A stretch of DNA of 64,000 nucleotides from Elusimicrobia bacterium GWA2_62_23. Its GTDB lineage: Bacteria; Elusimicrobiota; Elusimicrobia; Elusimicrobiales; UBA9959. Positions 33,676 through 43,615 of the stretch are shown here, one piece after another. A program made the position numbers and the translations under genes. Position 1 is the stretch's first letter. Each line of letters begins with the position of its first letter. The DNA lies in the NCBI GenBank assembly GCA_001799635.1, contig MGTV01000021.1:33694-97693 (forward strand), written 5' to 3'. The notes below the pieces were generated by a model. It was not told the DNA's origin, made no database searches, and saw only the letters and a program-made list of their open reading frames with translations.

Positions 33676-34203
33676 ATGAGCGTATCTTCGCATCTTAGTC
33701 CCGAGCCCGAGCGGAGGCTCTGGGTAATACACGAGAACGTGCGGCGGTCCGTGGAATGGACCGACACGAAGCTGGGAATACTGGCCGTTCTGGCCGTGCT
33801 CGAGATCCCGGTCATCTTCGGCGGGTTCCGGCCGGGCCTGCTGACCTACGCGGGGGCCCTGCTGATGTGCCTGGCGCTGCCGCTGGTCCTGGCCGGGCTT
33901 TCGCCTTTCGTGGACGCGCCCGGCCCCGTCTCCCTGCTGGACCAGCCGGTGGGCAAGATGCTGCCCGACGACTCTTTTCTGCTGGCGCGCGACCTCGCCC
34001 GCTATCCGCACGCCGAGCTGGTCTTCCGGCTGGAAAAATACCTGGGCGGGGGCATAACGTCGCTGCGGTATCACGAGGATATAGTGGCCCGCATCATAGC
34101 CGTGTCCCGGGCCTGCGTGCGCAAGGAACGGCTGTTCTCGGCCGCCTGCGTCGCGGCCCTCGCGGCCCAGCTGGCCCTGATAGCGGCGCTGCTGCTGCGC
34201 TGA
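33676..34203 (+). CDS. Small membrane protein resembling Pycsar effectors (DUF5706/PycTM-type)
   Basis: A 175-residue protein. An N-terminal helix, RLWVIHENVRRSVEWTDTK, leads into two membrane segments (about residues 35-53 and 56-78). A cytoplasmic stretch follows with ARDLARYPHAELVFRLEKYL and RYHEDIVARIIAVSRACVRKE, and one last membrane helix (about residues 153-174) closes it. The W-x-D-T-K lead-in, the 2+1 helix layout and the central helical part match DUF5706 proteins, some of which are membrane-damaging effectors of cyclic-pyrimidine anti-phage systems. No cyclase gene is adjacent. A TATAAT at 33644-33649 and a GGAGG site precede it. Family call from memory of the pattern. Confidence 0.6.
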   Translation: MSVSSHLSPEPERRLWVIHENVRRSVEWTDTKLGILAVLAVLEIPVIFGGFRPGLLTYAGALLMCLALPLVLAGLSPFVDAPGPVSLLDQPVGKMLPDDSFLLARDLARYPHAELVFRLEKYLGGGITSLRYHEDIVARIIAVSRACVRKERLFSAACVAALAAQLALIAALLLR

Positions 34204-34233
34204 AGCCGTCTTTAATTTTTCTACAATATAACC

Positions 34234-35748
34234 ATGCAAAACATCTCCGCCCTGTTCGGCCCCTGGATCATAGGCTTTTACGCCTTTATCTTCATCGCGC
34301 TCGCCGCGCTGTACAGGGCCGACCCGGAGTCCCGCAAGCGCCTCGGCGGTACGGCCCTCATGGCAGTCTTTTCCATAGTCGGGCTGCTGACGGTGAAACT
34401 GATGGGCGGGGCGGAGGCCGGGCGCCTGCCGCGGCTCCTCGAAATAGCCTCGCGGATGCTCGCCATGGTGGCGGCCATCAACGTGGCGGCCGTTTTCGGT
34501 TTCTCCATAGTGATGCCGCGCATGCGCGCCAGGGTCTCCAAGTTCGTGGAGGACCTGATCCTGGCCGGGGCGTACGCGCTGGGCGGCTTGGCCGTCATCT
34601 CGGCCTCCGGCGCCAACCTGAGCGGCATTCTCGCCACCTCCGCCGTGGTCACCGGCGTGGTGGCCTTCTCGCTGCAGGACACGCTGGGCAACGTGATAGG
34701 CGGCATGGTGCTGCACCTGGAAAATTCCTTCATGCCCGGCGACTGGATCCGGGTGGACCAGTACGAAGGCGTGATCCGCGAGGTGCGCTGGCGCCAGACC
34801 ACGCTGGAGACCCTCAACGGCGACATTGTGGTGATCCCCAATATCAATTTGATGAAGAGCCCGGTGACGGTGCTGGGCCGCGCCGCGGATAATACTACCT
34901 GGCGCGCGGTGCCGTTCAACGTGTACTATGACAGGACCCCCGGCGAAGTTACCGCCGTGCTGGACGCCGCCTTCCGGGAGGACCCGCCCGCCGGGGTTTC
35001 GGCCGTGCCGGCGCCCTATTGCGGGCTGACGCAGTTCCTCCCCAATTGCATGACCTTCGAGGTGCGTTACTATCTTACCGACTTCACCTCGCCCGCTGGG
35101 GTGGATTCACGGGTGCGCATGAAGATCTTCTACGCCCTGTCCCGCGCCGGCATAAAACTTTCCGTGCCCAACCGCTCGCTGGTGCTCAGTGAAGCCGCGG
35201 AGCAGGCCGCCGAAAAGGGCGCGAAGCGCGAGCAGGAGCGCCGTCTGGCGGCGCTTAAAGGCGTGGATGTGTTCCAGGGCCTTACCGAGGCCGAACGCAG
35301 CATTCTGGCCGGCAGGCTCCAGCCCACGCCGTTCGCGGCCGGGGAAATGCTGATGCGCCAGGGAGCCGTTGCGGACTGGCTGTATATCGTTTACGACGGC
35401 AAGGCCGAGGTCCGGGTGCATTCGGAGGACTCGGATTCCTATCATACGGTCAAGACGCTGGGGCCCGGGGATTTTATAGGCGAAATGGGGCTGTTCACGG
35501 GCGAGCCGCGTTCGGCCACGGTAGTGGCGGCCGCCGACACCGGCTGTTACCGCCTGGACAGGGAAGGTTTCAGGGGCGTGCTGGCGAGCCGCCCCGAGAT
35601 CGCGGACTCCATAGCTTCCATGCTGGCCAGCCGCCGCGTGGAACTGGCCGCGGCCAGGGAAAGGCTGGCCGGCGAAGCCGCCGCCGCGGGCCTTGGCCTG
35701 GCGCAGAAGGACCTGTTGTCGAAGATAAGGGATTTCTTCAAGCTGTAG
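34234..35748 (+). CDS. MscS-type channel with C-terminal cyclic-nucleotide-binding domain
   Basis: A 504-residue protein. Four or so N-terminal membrane segments lead to the MscS pore and beta domain (SGILATSAVVTGVVAFSLQ; NVIGGMVLHLENSFMPGDWI; GDIVVIPNINLMKS). After a linker, residues about 345-470 form a cyclic-nucleotide-binding domain with GDFIGEMGLFTGEPRSATVV, which retains the Glu and Arg that hold the ribose and phosphate. Such bCNG channels open with cyclic nucleotide rather than tension. It starts 30 bases after the PycTM-like gene, so the two may form a unit. Confidence 0.88.
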   Translation: MQNISALFGPWIIGFYAFIFIALAALYRADPESRKRLGGTALMAVFSIVGLLTVKLMGGAEAGRLPRLLEIASRMLAMVAAINVAAVFGFSIVMPRMRARVSKFVEDLILAGAYALGGLAVISASGANLSGILATSAVVTGVVAFSLQDTLGNVIGGMVLHLENSFMPGDWIRVDQYEGVIREVRWRQTTLETLNGDIVVIPNINLMKSPVTVLGRAADNTTWRAVPFNVYYDRTPGEVTAVLDAAFREDPPAGVSAVPAPYCGLTQFLPNCMTFEVRYYLTDFTSPAGVDSRVRMKIFYALSRAGIKLSVPNRSLVLSEAAEQAAEKGAKREQERRLAALKGVDVFQGLTEAERSILAGRLQPTPFAAGEMLMRQGAVADWLYIVYDGKAEVRVHSEDSDSYHTVKTLGPGDFIGEMGLFTGEPRSATVVAAADTGCYRLDREGFRGVLASRPEIADSIASMLASRRVELAAARERLAGEAAAAGLGLAQKDLLSKIRDFFKL

Positions 35749-35751
35749 GGG

Positions 35752-38232
35752 TCACAGCCACTTATGTCTTGGATACCGGCGCGCGAGCGCCGGTTTTAAT
35801 TTGGGGTAGCTTTCGGCCCAGAAACTCTTGAGGTCCTTGGTGACCTGCACCGGCCGCATGGAGGGGGCGAGGATGTGCACCACCAGCGGCACCCGCCCGG
35901 CGGCCACCCTCGGAGTTTCGGTCACCGAAAAAAGGTCCTGGATCTTGGCTTCCAGGTAAGGTTCCCTGCCTTTGGGATATCTTATCTTGGCACGGCGGCC
36001 GCCGGGCATCTCCAGACGCGCCGGGGCGTGCTTGTCCACCAGTCGCACTTTTTCCCAACCATACCATTCGTGCAGGGCGGGCAGCACCGGGCGGGTGCGG
36101 GCTTCGGCCACCGAGCGGGCGCCGGAGCAGATATCTGAAATTATAAGCCGCCGGTCCTCTTCGGAGAGCGGCTCCAGGCCGAAGTCGGGGCAGGCGCCGG
36201 CCAGGAACTCCACGCGCGCCAGCCAGTCTTCCACTTCCTCGTCCCACTTCTGCAGCTTTTCCGTTCCGGCGATGAATTCTTCGGCGATGAGTTCCGAGGA
36301 GGCCTTGGCGGGCTTTGCCGCCGCGATCTCGCGGCGAACGGTCACACCGCGGTAAAGGGTCAGGGTCTCGGTCACCGGGGTGCGCATGGTCTCGTCCAGG
36401 GCGGCCCGGGTGACTGTTTCCATGTCGCCGGGGAAAGCCTCTTTAAGCCACTCCTCTTTTATCTCGGCGGCGAAAGAAAGGGTGATGTCGGCGGCGCCTT
36501 TCTGGCGGCTCTCCAGCGCCTCGCCGGCGCAGATCACGGCCGCGCCCGCGGCGGCGCTGGCCGGGTCCAGGCGCCCGCGGCGGCCGCCGGGCAGCTGGTA
36601 GCGGCCTTTCTCGGCGGAGAACATGGCGCCCACCCGGTCCGGGAAGGCGCGCAGAAAACATTTCGCCGCCAGCCGCAGCCCGCCGCCCGAGGGGGAGGCG
36701 CCGCCGGCGAGCCGCCGGGCCAGGCGGACGGCGTCGCGCGCGGCGTTCTGCTTTACGCCGGCCTTCTGGCAGGCGAAATAGTCGAAATCGGAGTTGGCGC
36801 AGAGTTCCAGCGCCTTTACCACGGCCGCCAGGTCGGAGCGCAGGTCGGCGTGGCGGCTGCCGGGGCCGCCCTTCTCCAGCCAGAGCCCCCGGCCCTGTGC
36901 GGCGGCGGCGATAAGGGAACATTCATACGCGCAGCCCAGGCGCGCGCCTTCCACCATCATGCGCGAATAGCGCGGGTGCAGCGGATAGCCGGCCATGGCT
37001 TTGCCGTCGGGGGTCAGGCGGCCGCTCTTGTCCGCGGCGCCCAGTTCGCGCAGCAGGCGTTCCGCCCGCTCCTCGTCCTGCTTGTCTGGCGGGTCCAGCC
37101 AGCGCAGGTCGCCGAAACCGGCGTAGCCGCAGGCTTTCAGCGTAAGCAGGGCTTCGCTGACGTCCACCCGCAGTATCTCCGGCTCCAGCGAAAGCGGCCG
37201 GCCGGCATTGTCCCTTTCCGTCCAGAGGCGGGCGCAGACCCCCGGGCGGGTGCGGCCCGCGCGCCCGGCGCGCTGTTCGGCGGAGGGCGCCGCTATGTTC
37301 TCCGTAAAAAGGGTATTGATGCCGCGCGCCCCGTCGAAACGGGCGACCTTGGCCAGGCCGCTGTCTATCACGGCCGTCACGCCGTCTATGGTAAGCGAGG
37401 TTTCTGCTATGTTGGTGGCGATGATGATCTTGCGGCGGGAGGAGGGCTCCAGGGCCGCGTCCTGCTCGCGCGCGGGCATGTCGCCGTGCAGCGGCCGCAC
37501 GTCGAAGCCGGCCAGGGCCGGCAGCCTGGCGAGCTCGCCTGCCGTGCGGTTGATCTCGTAGGCGCCGGGCATGAAGATGAGAGTATGGCCTTCTTTCACG
37601 GATTCGGTCACCTGCGCGCAGGTCTTGGCGGCGGCGGCCGGGGCCGGCAGCTTGGCGGTCTCGGGGCCGCAGTAGGCCACGGTCACGGGGTAGGCCCGGC
37701 CGCGCGCCAGCACGGTCTCGCAGGGCGCCATGTAGGCGGAGAGTTTTTTCTCGTCGAGGGTGGCGGACATGACCGCCACCAGCAGGTCGGGCCTGGGGCC
37801 GCGCTGCAGTTCCAGGCAGGCGGCCAGGGTGATGTCGCCGTGGATGTGGCGCTCGTGGAATTCGTCGAGGATGACGGCGGAATATTTTTTCAGCTGCGGG
37901 TCGGAGACCAGCTCGCGCAGGAGGATGCCTTCGGTCTCGAACACTACGCGGGTCCGGGGGCCGGTCTTGTCCTCGAACCTCACACGGTAGCCTATCTCCC
38001 CGCCGGCGGCGCCGCCGCGCTCCGCGGCCACCCGGTCGGCCAGCATGCGGGCCGCCAGGCGGCGCGGCTCCAGCACCGCGATGCGCCCTTTCACCAGGCC
38101 GGAATCCAGCAGGAGCTGCGGCACCTTGGTGGACTTGCCCGAGCCCGGGGGGGAAGAAATGATCAGGCGGCGGCTTTTAGCCGCGGCCGCCAGGATCTCT
38201 CCCGCGCTCTGCTGTATGGGAAGAAGGCTCAC
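35752..38232 (-). CDS. hrpB: ATP-dependent helicase HrpB
   Basis: An 826-residue DEAH-type helicase close to the usual HrpB length. Walker A in SSPPGSGKSTKVPQLLL, the DEFH box in VILDEFHERHIHGD, MSATLDEKKL, TNIAETSLTIDGV and QRAGRAGRTRPGVCARLW are complete. The HrpB-specific C-terminal region follows, ending WAESYPKLKPALARRYPRHKW. The biological role of HrpB is not well defined. The start is GTG at 38232. It converges with the channel gene, with only 3 bases between their stops. Confidence 0.93.
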   Translation of the reverse strand: MSLLPIQQSAGEILAAAAKSRRLIISSPPGSGKSTKVPQLLLDSGLVKGRIAVLEPRRLAARMLADRVAAERGGAAGGEIGYRVRFEDKTGPRTRVVFETEGILLRELVSDPQLKKYSAVILDEFHERHIHGDITLAACLELQRGPRPDLLVAVMSATLDEKKLSAYMAPCETVLARGRAYPVTVAYCGPETAKLPAPAAAAKTCAQVTESVKEGHTLIFMPGAYEINRTAGELARLPALAGFDVRPLHGDMPAREQDAALEPSSRRKIIIATNIAETSLTIDGVTAVIDSGLAKVARFDGARGINTLFTENIAAPSAEQRAGRAGRTRPGVCARLWTERDNAGRPLSLEPEILRVDVSEALLTLKACGYAGFGDLRWLDPPDKQDEERAERLLRELGAADKSGRLTPDGKAMAGYPLHPRYSRMMVEGARLGCAYECSLIAAAAQGRGLWLEKGGPGSRHADLRSDLAAVVKALELCANSDFDYFACQKAGVKQNAARDAVRLARRLAGGASPSGGGLRLAAKCFLRAFPDRVGAMFSAEKGRYQLPGGRRGRLDPASAAAGAAVICAGEALESRQKGAADITLSFAAEIKEEWLKEAFPGDMETVTRAALDETMRTPVTETLTLYRGVTVRREIAAAKPAKASSELIAEEFIAGTEKLQKWDEEVEDWLARVEFLAGACPDFGLEPLSEEDRRLIISDICSGARSVAEARTRPVLPALHEWYGWEKVRLVDKHAPARLEMPGGRRAKIRYPKGREPYLEAKIQDLFSVTETPRVAAGRVPLVVHILAPSMRPVQVTKDLKSFWAESYPKLKPALARRYPRHKWL

Positions 38233-38252
38233 CGGGATATTTTATTAATTAA

Positions 38253-39020
38253 TCAGGCCGCCGGGGGCGGGTTCCAGCTGTATTCCGCCTCCGCGAGAAA
38301 GGCGGCGTGGTCGGAAACGTCCGCCCAGGGGCCGTCCCTGAGCACCCTGGCGCTGGTCACTTTGAAGCCGCGCAGGTAGATGCGGTCCAGCGGGAAGACG
38401 GGCAGGGCGGAGGGGAAAGTGCGCAGCTTCCTGCCGTGCAGCGTAAGTCCGGCGTCCTTCATGGCCAGGGCCGTTTCCAGCACGTCGGTCTTGCGCTTGC
38501 GCCACTCGTTGAAGTCGCCGGCCACTATCACCGGTTCGTGGTCCGGCACGGTGCGGACTATGAAGTCGCGGATCTTGCGGAACTGCTTGGTTCGCGACAC
38601 GCACAGCAGGCCCAAATGCACGCAGACGCAATGCAACGGAGGCTTGCCTTCCGGGAGTTCTATCCTGGCGTAAAGTAGGCCGCGCTTTTCCACGCGGTTG
38701 GTGGAGATATCCACCTTCTCCGAATGGAGGATGGGGAAGCGCGAAAGGATGGCGTTGCCGTGGTGGCCGGCGGTATACACGGCGTTCTTGGCGTAGGCGT
38801 GGCTGAAACCGGAGACCTCGGTCATGAACTCGTGCTGGGGTTTCTGCGGCCAGCCGAAGTAGCGCTCGGCGTGGCGCAGGTTCTGACCCACCACTTCCTG
38901 CATGAAAACGATGTCCGCGCCGCTGGCGTGCACGCATTCGCGCAGCTCCGGCAGCGCGAAACGCTTGTTCAGCGCCGAAAAGCCTTTGTGGGCGTTTATG
39001 GTGAGAAAACTGAGTTTCAT
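38253..39020 (-). CDS. Endonuclease/exonuclease/phosphatase-family protein
   Basis: A 255-residue protein with the EEP fold: MKLSFLTINAHKGFSALNKR, FMQEVVGQN (metal-binding Glu), VCVHLGLL, VIVAGDFNEWRKR and DHAAFLAE (catalytic Asp-His). The NAHKG start and length resemble the YbhP-like group found near cardiolipin synthases, so a phosphodiesterase acting on lipids or nucleic acid is possible. ATG 39020 has a ribosome site (AAGGGGA); an upstream in-frame ATG lacks one. Confidence 0.8.
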   Translation of the reverse strand: MKLSFLTINAHKGFSALNKRFALPELRECVHASGADIVFMQEVVGQNLRHAERYFGWPQKPQHEFMTEVSGFSHAYAKNAVYTAGHHGNAILSRFPILHSEKVDISTNRVEKRGLLYARIELPEGKPPLHCVCVHLGLLCVSRTKQFRKIRDFIVRTVPDHEPVIVAGDFNEWRKRKTDVLETALAMKDAGLTLHGRKLRTFPSALPVFPLDRIYLRGFKVTSARVLRDGPWADVSDHAAFLAEAEYSWNPPPAA

Positions 39021-39146
39021 GCCCGTCCCCTTTCCCATGATAACAAAAAAGCCGGGGCCGCGCGGCTGTTTTAGGCCTTGAAAATCCTCCAAGGGTCAGG
39101 CATACTATGTATGTGCCGGGCGAGTAGACTTCGCGCCGCACTATCC

Positions 39147-40934
39147 ATGAAAGACCCAATGACCAGCGCAGCGCCGGACACCGCACTCCCTGCCGCTTTC
39201 CGGCGGGAAGCGGTTTCCTTCTACGCTTTACTGCCTGCGCTGGCGCTGACCGCCGGCATCGCGGCGTCCCTGCTTTCCAGGGCGCACTGGAACCAGTTCA
39301 TCCTGCCGCTGGAAGTCTTCGCGGACCTGTTCATCGCGTTTTTCGCGTTCCGGCAGACGTCCGCCGGAGCTCGCTGGTGGCGGATAGCCGCCGTCTCGCT
39401 GCTGGCCGGCGACTCCTTTTACCTGGCAGGCCACGCCGCAGCTAACTTTCCGGCCTGGGCCTTTATGACGCAGGAGGCGTTTTACACCCTGGGCCATACC
39501 ATGACCGCGGTTTACCTATTCAGCAACCTGCCCCCGGCCCGCGAACTGGAGGCCGTGGAAAAGGCGTTACTGGCGGTCCTGGTCCTGGCCGGGATCTATA
39601 TCTCGGTGCAATACCTGCTGATTCCGTATTTCAGTTCCGGCAATCACGCCACTCCCTTCTTTTACACTAACGCCGTCCTCAACCGCCTTGCCGAGACGGC
39701 CGTGCTCCCGCTCGCCGTGCTGCTTGGCATGAAGGCGCGGTCCAGATACTGGCTTTATCTGACGCACGGCATAGCCCTGCTCTCCATAACCTCGCTGGCC
39801 CTGGGCTATAATACCGCCACGAGCGCGAACATGGGGAGCGTGCCGTTCCAGGAGTACGGATGGCTTTGCGGCCTGCTCCTGATACTGGCCGCCCAGGCGT
39901 ACAGGGCCTCCGGGGGCGAGCCTTTCGCCAGGTGGAAGAGCGCCAGGGTAAGAATGGGCTGGCTGGTGCTCTCTTCCAACATGGCGCTGCTGCTGCTGCT
40001 CTACCTGATTCAGACCTTGACCAGCAAGGACGCCTTCCAGCTTACTTCTATCCTGTTCATCTTCTTCGGCCTGTGGCTGGCCGCCAACCTCATAGCTTTC
40101 AGGATCTCCGAGGACATCTACCTGCTGCTCGAAAACGTGACCTCGGGAGGGGGAGCGGAGGTGAAGTCTGCCTTCCGCGTGGCCATCTACGAGGCTGAAC
40201 TTTTCGCGGAAAAACTGAAAGCGGCGTACGAGACCATCCGGTCCCAAGCCCGCTTGTCCGCGCTGGCTTCGCTGGCCGCGCAGGTGGCGCACGACATCCG
40301 CAGCCCGCTGGCCGCCCTGGACTCCGTGCTGAAGGACGTTTCTGAACTGCCCGAGGAAAAACGCCGGCTGATAGGCGCCGCTACGGGGCGCATCCGCGGC
40401 ATCGCCGCCGATCTGCTGGAGCGAAACCGCCGTGACGCCTCTGCGGCGCCGGCCGCAGGGCCGCGGGAACCACTGGCGTTGCGGGGATTGATCGAAGCCG
40501 TGATAACGGAAAAGCGGCTGCAGTACGGCGGGCTTTCCGGGGTGGCCATAGAAGCGGGTTTCGGGAATGACGCCTCCGGCCTTTCAGCGCGTGTGGAGCC
40601 GGTGGCGTTCGGTCGGGCGCTCTCCAACCTTATCAACAACGCCGTGGAAGCCATGGAGCGCGGCGGCGCGGTAACGGTGTCGCTGGCCAGGCGCGGGAAT
40701 TGCGCGGAGGTGGCCGTACGCGACAACGGCAAGGGCATACCGCCTGAAGTGCTGGGGCGCCTGGGCCGCCGCGGAGAAACTTACGGGAAGGCCGGCGGCT
40801 CCGGCCTCGGCCTGCACCACGCCCGCGAGGCCGCCGAGTCCTGGAACGGTTCCTTGACCATTTCCTCCCATCCAGGGAAAGGAACGGAGGTGCTGCTGCT
40901 GCTGCCCCTGTTCGATCCTTCCGGCGGCGGTTAG
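39147..40934 (+). CDS. Membrane sensor histidine kinase
   Basis: A 595-residue protein. About eight or nine hydrophobic segments in the first 330 residues form a membrane sensor. HisKA has its His in AAQVAHDIRSPLAAL, and the HATPase has LSNLINNAVEAME, VRDNGKGIPPEVL and GGSGLGLHHAREAAE. No receiver domain or response regulator gene is adjacent. The start codon is uncertain: ATG 39147 gives MKDPMTSAAPD, and ATG 39078 or 39159 are alternatives; none has a clear ribosome site. Confidence 0.82.
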   Translation: MKDPMTSAAPDTALPAAFRREAVSFYALLPALALTAGIAASLLSRAHWNQFILPLEVFADLFIAFFAFRQTSAGARWWRIAAVSLLAGDSFYLAGHAAANFPAWAFMTQEAFYTLGHTMTAVYLFSNLPPARELEAVEKALLAVLVLAGIYISVQYLLIPYFSSGNHATPFFYTNAVLNRLAETAVLPLAVLLGMKARSRYWLYLTHGIALLSITSLALGYNTATSANMGSVPFQEYGWLCGLLLILAAQAYRASGGEPFARWKSARVRMGWLVLSSNMALLLLLYLIQTLTSKDAFQLTSILFIFFGLWLAANLIAFRISEDIYLLLENVTSGGGAEVKSAFRVAIYEAELFAEKLKAAYETIRSQARLSALASLAAQVAHDIRSPLAALDSVLKDVSELPEEKRRLIGAATGRIRGIAADLLERNRRDASAAPAAGPREPLALRGLIEAVITEKRLQYGGLSGVAIEAGFGNDASGLSARVEPVAFGRALSNLINNAVEAMERGGAVTVSLARRGNCAEVAVRDNGKGIPPEVLGRLGRRGETYGKAGGSGLGLHHAREAAESWNGSLTISSHPGKGTEVLLLLPLFDPSGGG

Positions 40935-40967
40935 GGCGGCCCGCGGTGGGGAAGGCATCCGGCAAAT

Positions 40968-41007
40968 AAAGAGCCCGGGGTAGTTCCCCGGGCTCTTTCG
41001 TTTTTTT
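40968..41007. terminator. Bidirectional terminator
   Basis: AAAGAGCCCGGGG TAGTT CCCCGGGCTCTTT followed by CGTTTTTTT. It serves the kinase gene and the convergent ahcY. Confidence 0.88.
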
Positions 41008-41018
41008 GCCGGCCTGCT

Positions 41019-42449
41019 TTAGTACCGGTAATGCTCAGGTTTGTAGGGGCCTTCCGGCTTTACGCCGATGTAGTCGGCCTGTTCCTTGGTGAGCTTGGTC
41101 AGCTTTACGCCGATCTTCTCGAGGTGCAGGCGGGCCACCTCTTCGTCGAGGTGCTTGGGCAGGCGGTACACGCCCACGGCCATCTTCTTGGTCCAGAGCT
41201 CCAGCTGTGCCAGCGTCTGGTTGGAGAAGGAGTTGCTCATCACGAAGGACGGATGGCCCTTGGCGCAGCCCAGGTTCACCAGGCGGCCGTCGGCCAGCAG
41301 GTAGATGGCCCGGCCGTTGGGCAGGGTGTAGCGGTCCACCTGGGGCTTGATGTTGAGGCGCTTGACGCCTTTGGCGTTCTTGAGCGCTTCCACCTGGATC
41401 TCGTTGTCGAAGTGGCCGATATTGCAGACTATGGCCTGGTCCTTCATCTTGAGCATGTGCTCGAGGCGGATGATGTCCTTGTTGCCGGTGGTGGTCACGT
41501 ACACGTCGCCTTCGCCCAGGGTGTCCTCCACGGGCTTCACTTCGAAGCCTTCCATGGCGGCCTGCAGGGCGCAGATGGGGTCAATCTCGGTGACGATCAC
41601 GCGCGCGCCGAAGCCGCGCAGGGAGCGGGCCGAGCCTTTTCCCACGTCGCCGTAGCCGCAGACCACGCACACCTTGCCGGCTATCATCACGTCGGTGGCG
41701 CGCTTGATGCCGTCGGCCAGGGACTCGCGGCAGCCGTAGAGGTTGTCGAACTTGGACTTGGTCACGGAATCGTTCACGTTGATTGCGGGCACCATCAGCT
41801 TGCCGGCCTCGTGCATCTGGTAGAGGCGGTGCACGCCGGTGGTGGTCTCCTCGGACACGCCCTTCCAATCCTTGGCGGCCTGGTGCCAGCGCTTGGGGGA
41901 GACCTTCAGGATGGCCTTCAGACAGTTGTTGAGCTCCTGCTCGTCCTCGCCGCCTACCTTGGCGTCGAGTATCCTGGCGTTATCTTCGGCTTCCACGCCG
42001 CGGTGGATCATCATGGTGGCGTCGCCGCCGTCGTCTACGATGAGGTTGGGGCCCTTGCCGCCGCCGAAGTCCAGCGCGCGCTCGGTGCACCACCAGTATT
42101 CGGCCAGCGTCTCGCCTTTCCAGGCGAACACGGGGATGCCGGCCGCGGCTATGGCGGCGGCGGCCTGGTCGGAGGTGGAGAAAATGTTGCAGGAGCACCA
42201 GCGCACTTCGGCGCCGAGCGCGGCCAGCGTCTCTATCAGCACGGCCGTCTGCGTGGTCATGTGCAGCGAGCCCATCACGCGCGCGCCCTTGAGGGGTTTC
42301 TTGGCCGCGTACTTTTCGCGGATGGCCATGAGGCCGGGCATTTCCTTCTCGGCGATGTCAATTTCCTTGCGGCCCCAGTCGGCCAGGGAAATGTCCTTAA
42401 CTTTGAAATCGTTCTTCATGGTCCTGCTCTCCTTTACCGCTGTGCTCAT
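41019..42449 (-). CDS. ahcY: Adenosylhomocysteinase
   Basis: A 476-residue enzyme that splits S-adenosylhomocysteine into adenosine and homocysteine, removing the product of methyltransferases. [19 protein letters not shown] at the start, the NAD-binding loop [32 protein letters not shown] and the C-terminal [12 protein letters not shown] are all present. ATG 42449 has GGAGGG before it; an in-frame ATG at 42419 also has an AAGGAG and could be used. Confidence 0.96.
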   Translation of the reverse strand: MSTAVKESRTMKNDFKVKDISLADWGRKEIDIAEKEMPGLMAIREKYAAKKPLKGARVMGSLHMTTQTAVLIETLAALGAEVRWCSCNIFSTSDQAAAAIAAAGIPVFAWKGETLAEYWWCTERALDFGGGKGPNLIVDDGGDATMMIHRGVEAEDNARILDAKVGGEDEQELNNCLKAILKVSPKRWHQAAKDWKGVSEETTTGVHRLYQMHEAGKLMVPAINVNDSVTKSKFDNLYGCRESLADGIKRATDVMIAGKVCVVCGYGDVGKGSARSLRGFGARVIVTEIDPICALQAAMEGFEVKPVEDTLGEGDVYVTTTGNKDIIRLEHMLKMKDQAIVCNIGHFDNEIQVEALKNAKGVKRLNIKPQVDRYTLPNGRAIYLLADGRLVNLGCAKGHPSFVMSNSFSNQTLAQLELWTKKMAVGVYRLPKHLDEEVARLHLEKIGVKLTKLTKEQADYIGVKPEGPYKPEHYRY

Positions 42450-42534
42450 AAGCCCTCCAAGGCTGGATATAGCAAGATTATATCTTTTTGCCTCCGCGGG
42501 AGGGAACAGGCCGCCTGTTTGCTACAATTTAGGC

Positions 42535-43251
42535 ATGAAATATAGAAAAATCGCTCTCGCCTGCGGCCTGCTGCTGGCCGCCGCCCTCTCCGCCGTCCCG
42601 GCTTTCGCCGCCGAATGGGTAATAAAACAGAGCACCTATTACCTGACCGCCCAGCAGCAGAGTTTTCCGGATTTCCCGGCGCCGCCGGCCGCCGGTTCGA
42701 AGCAGGACCAGGCCGACTTCGCGGTCCTGAAAGAGTGGCAGCTCAAGCGCACGCCGGAAGATTGCGCCCGCGCCAACGCCGGCGCCCACGCCGAGTTCAA
42801 GGAATTTTTCGGGGACATGAGCCCGTTCGCCGACCCCCTGCCGGCGGAGGCCGCCGTTATCCTCGACCGTGTGCGGGCCGACACGGATTGGGCCGTTTAC
42901 GGCATAAAAGAAAGGTTCAAGCGGCCGCGGCCTTTCCTGACGGATAAAGAGCTGGAGCCTTGCCTGGGCCGGGCCGGCGGTAAGGCCTACCCCAGCGGGC
43001 ACGCCGCCATCTCCCGGGTGTTCGCCCTGCTGCTGGCCGACCTCGTGCCGTCGCGGCGGGCCGATTTCCTCGCCCGCGCCGACGAAGCCGCCCTGGACCG
43101 CGTGATAGGCGGGGTGCATCATCCCACGGATATAGAGGCGGGCAAGCGCCTTGCGGACCGTGTTTACAAGGCCTTTAAAAAGAGCCGGCGGTTCAAGCAA
43201 GACCTGAAAGCGCTCCGGGCGCTGCTGCCGGCCAGGGCGGGGGCCCGCTGA
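42535..43251 (+). CDS. Periplasmic PAP2-type acid phosphatase (class A-like)
   Basis: A 238-residue protein with signal peptide MKYRKIALACGLLLAAALSA and the sequence motifs KERFKRPRPF, YPSGHAAISRVFALLLADL and VIGGVHHPTDIEAG, the layout of PhoN-like non-specific acid phosphatases. It should act on phosphomonoesters in the periplasm. The open frame extends upstream antisense to ahcY, but the signal peptide fixes ATG 42535. It ends one base before the SUI1 gene. Confidence 0.88.
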   Translation: MKYRKIALACGLLLAAALSAVPAFAAEWVIKQSTYYLTAQQQSFPDFPAPPAAGSKQDQADFAVLKEWQLKRTPEDCARANAGAHAEFKEFFGDMSPFADPLPAEAAVILDRVRADTDWAVYGIKERFKRPRPFLTDKELEPCLGRAGGKAYPSGHAAISRVFALLLADLVPSRRADFLARADEAALDRVIGGVHHPTDIEAGKRLADRVYKAFKKSRRFKQDLKALRALLPARAGAR

Positions 43252-43252
43252 T

Positions 43253-43612
43253 ATGGGCGATAACGACAGACTTGTTTATTCCACCGGCCCCGACGGCACG
43301 GTAAAATGCCCGAACTGCGGGGAGACTCCCTGCGAATGCGCCGAAGGGCTGGCCGGGGAACTGCGGCAGCGCACCCAGACGGAGCCGGTGCGCGTGACGT
43401 TCAGGAAGACCGGGAAGGGCAGCGGGATGACGCTGGTGGAAAAACTGCCCATACATCCCGCCGGCAAAGAAGAACTGCTTAAGAAATTCAAGAAGCGCCT
43501 TGGCGCCGGCGGGGCGGTGAAGAACGGCGTCCTGGAGGTCCAGGGCGACCGCAGGGCTTTCATCAAGGCGGAACTCGAAGCCGCCGGCTACAAAGTGCGG
43601 CTTATAGGCTGA
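43253..43612 (+). CDS. SUI1/YciH-family translation factor with N-terminal zinc-ribbon-like motif
   Basis: A 119-residue protein. N-terminal CPNCGETPCEC could bind zinc. The C-terminal SUI1 domain (RKTGKGSGMTLVEKLPI; LLKKFKKRLGAGGAVKNG; GDRRAFIKAELEAAGYKV) resembles eIF1 and bacterial YciH, which affects start-codon choice or stress translation. It is translationally close to the phosphatase gene. Confidence 0.88.
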   Translation: MGDNDRLVYSTGPDGTVKCPNCGETPCECAEGLAGELRQRTQTEPVRVTFRKTGKGSGMTLVEKLPIHPAGKEELLKKFKKRLGAGGAVKNGVLEVQGDRRAFIKAELEAAGYKVRLIG

Positions 43613-43615
43613 GCG

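Noticed and set aside
33676..35748. A complete Pycsar or CBASS defence operon
   Set aside because: There is no cyclase or CD-NTase gene next to the effector-like and channel genes, so only the pair is reported.
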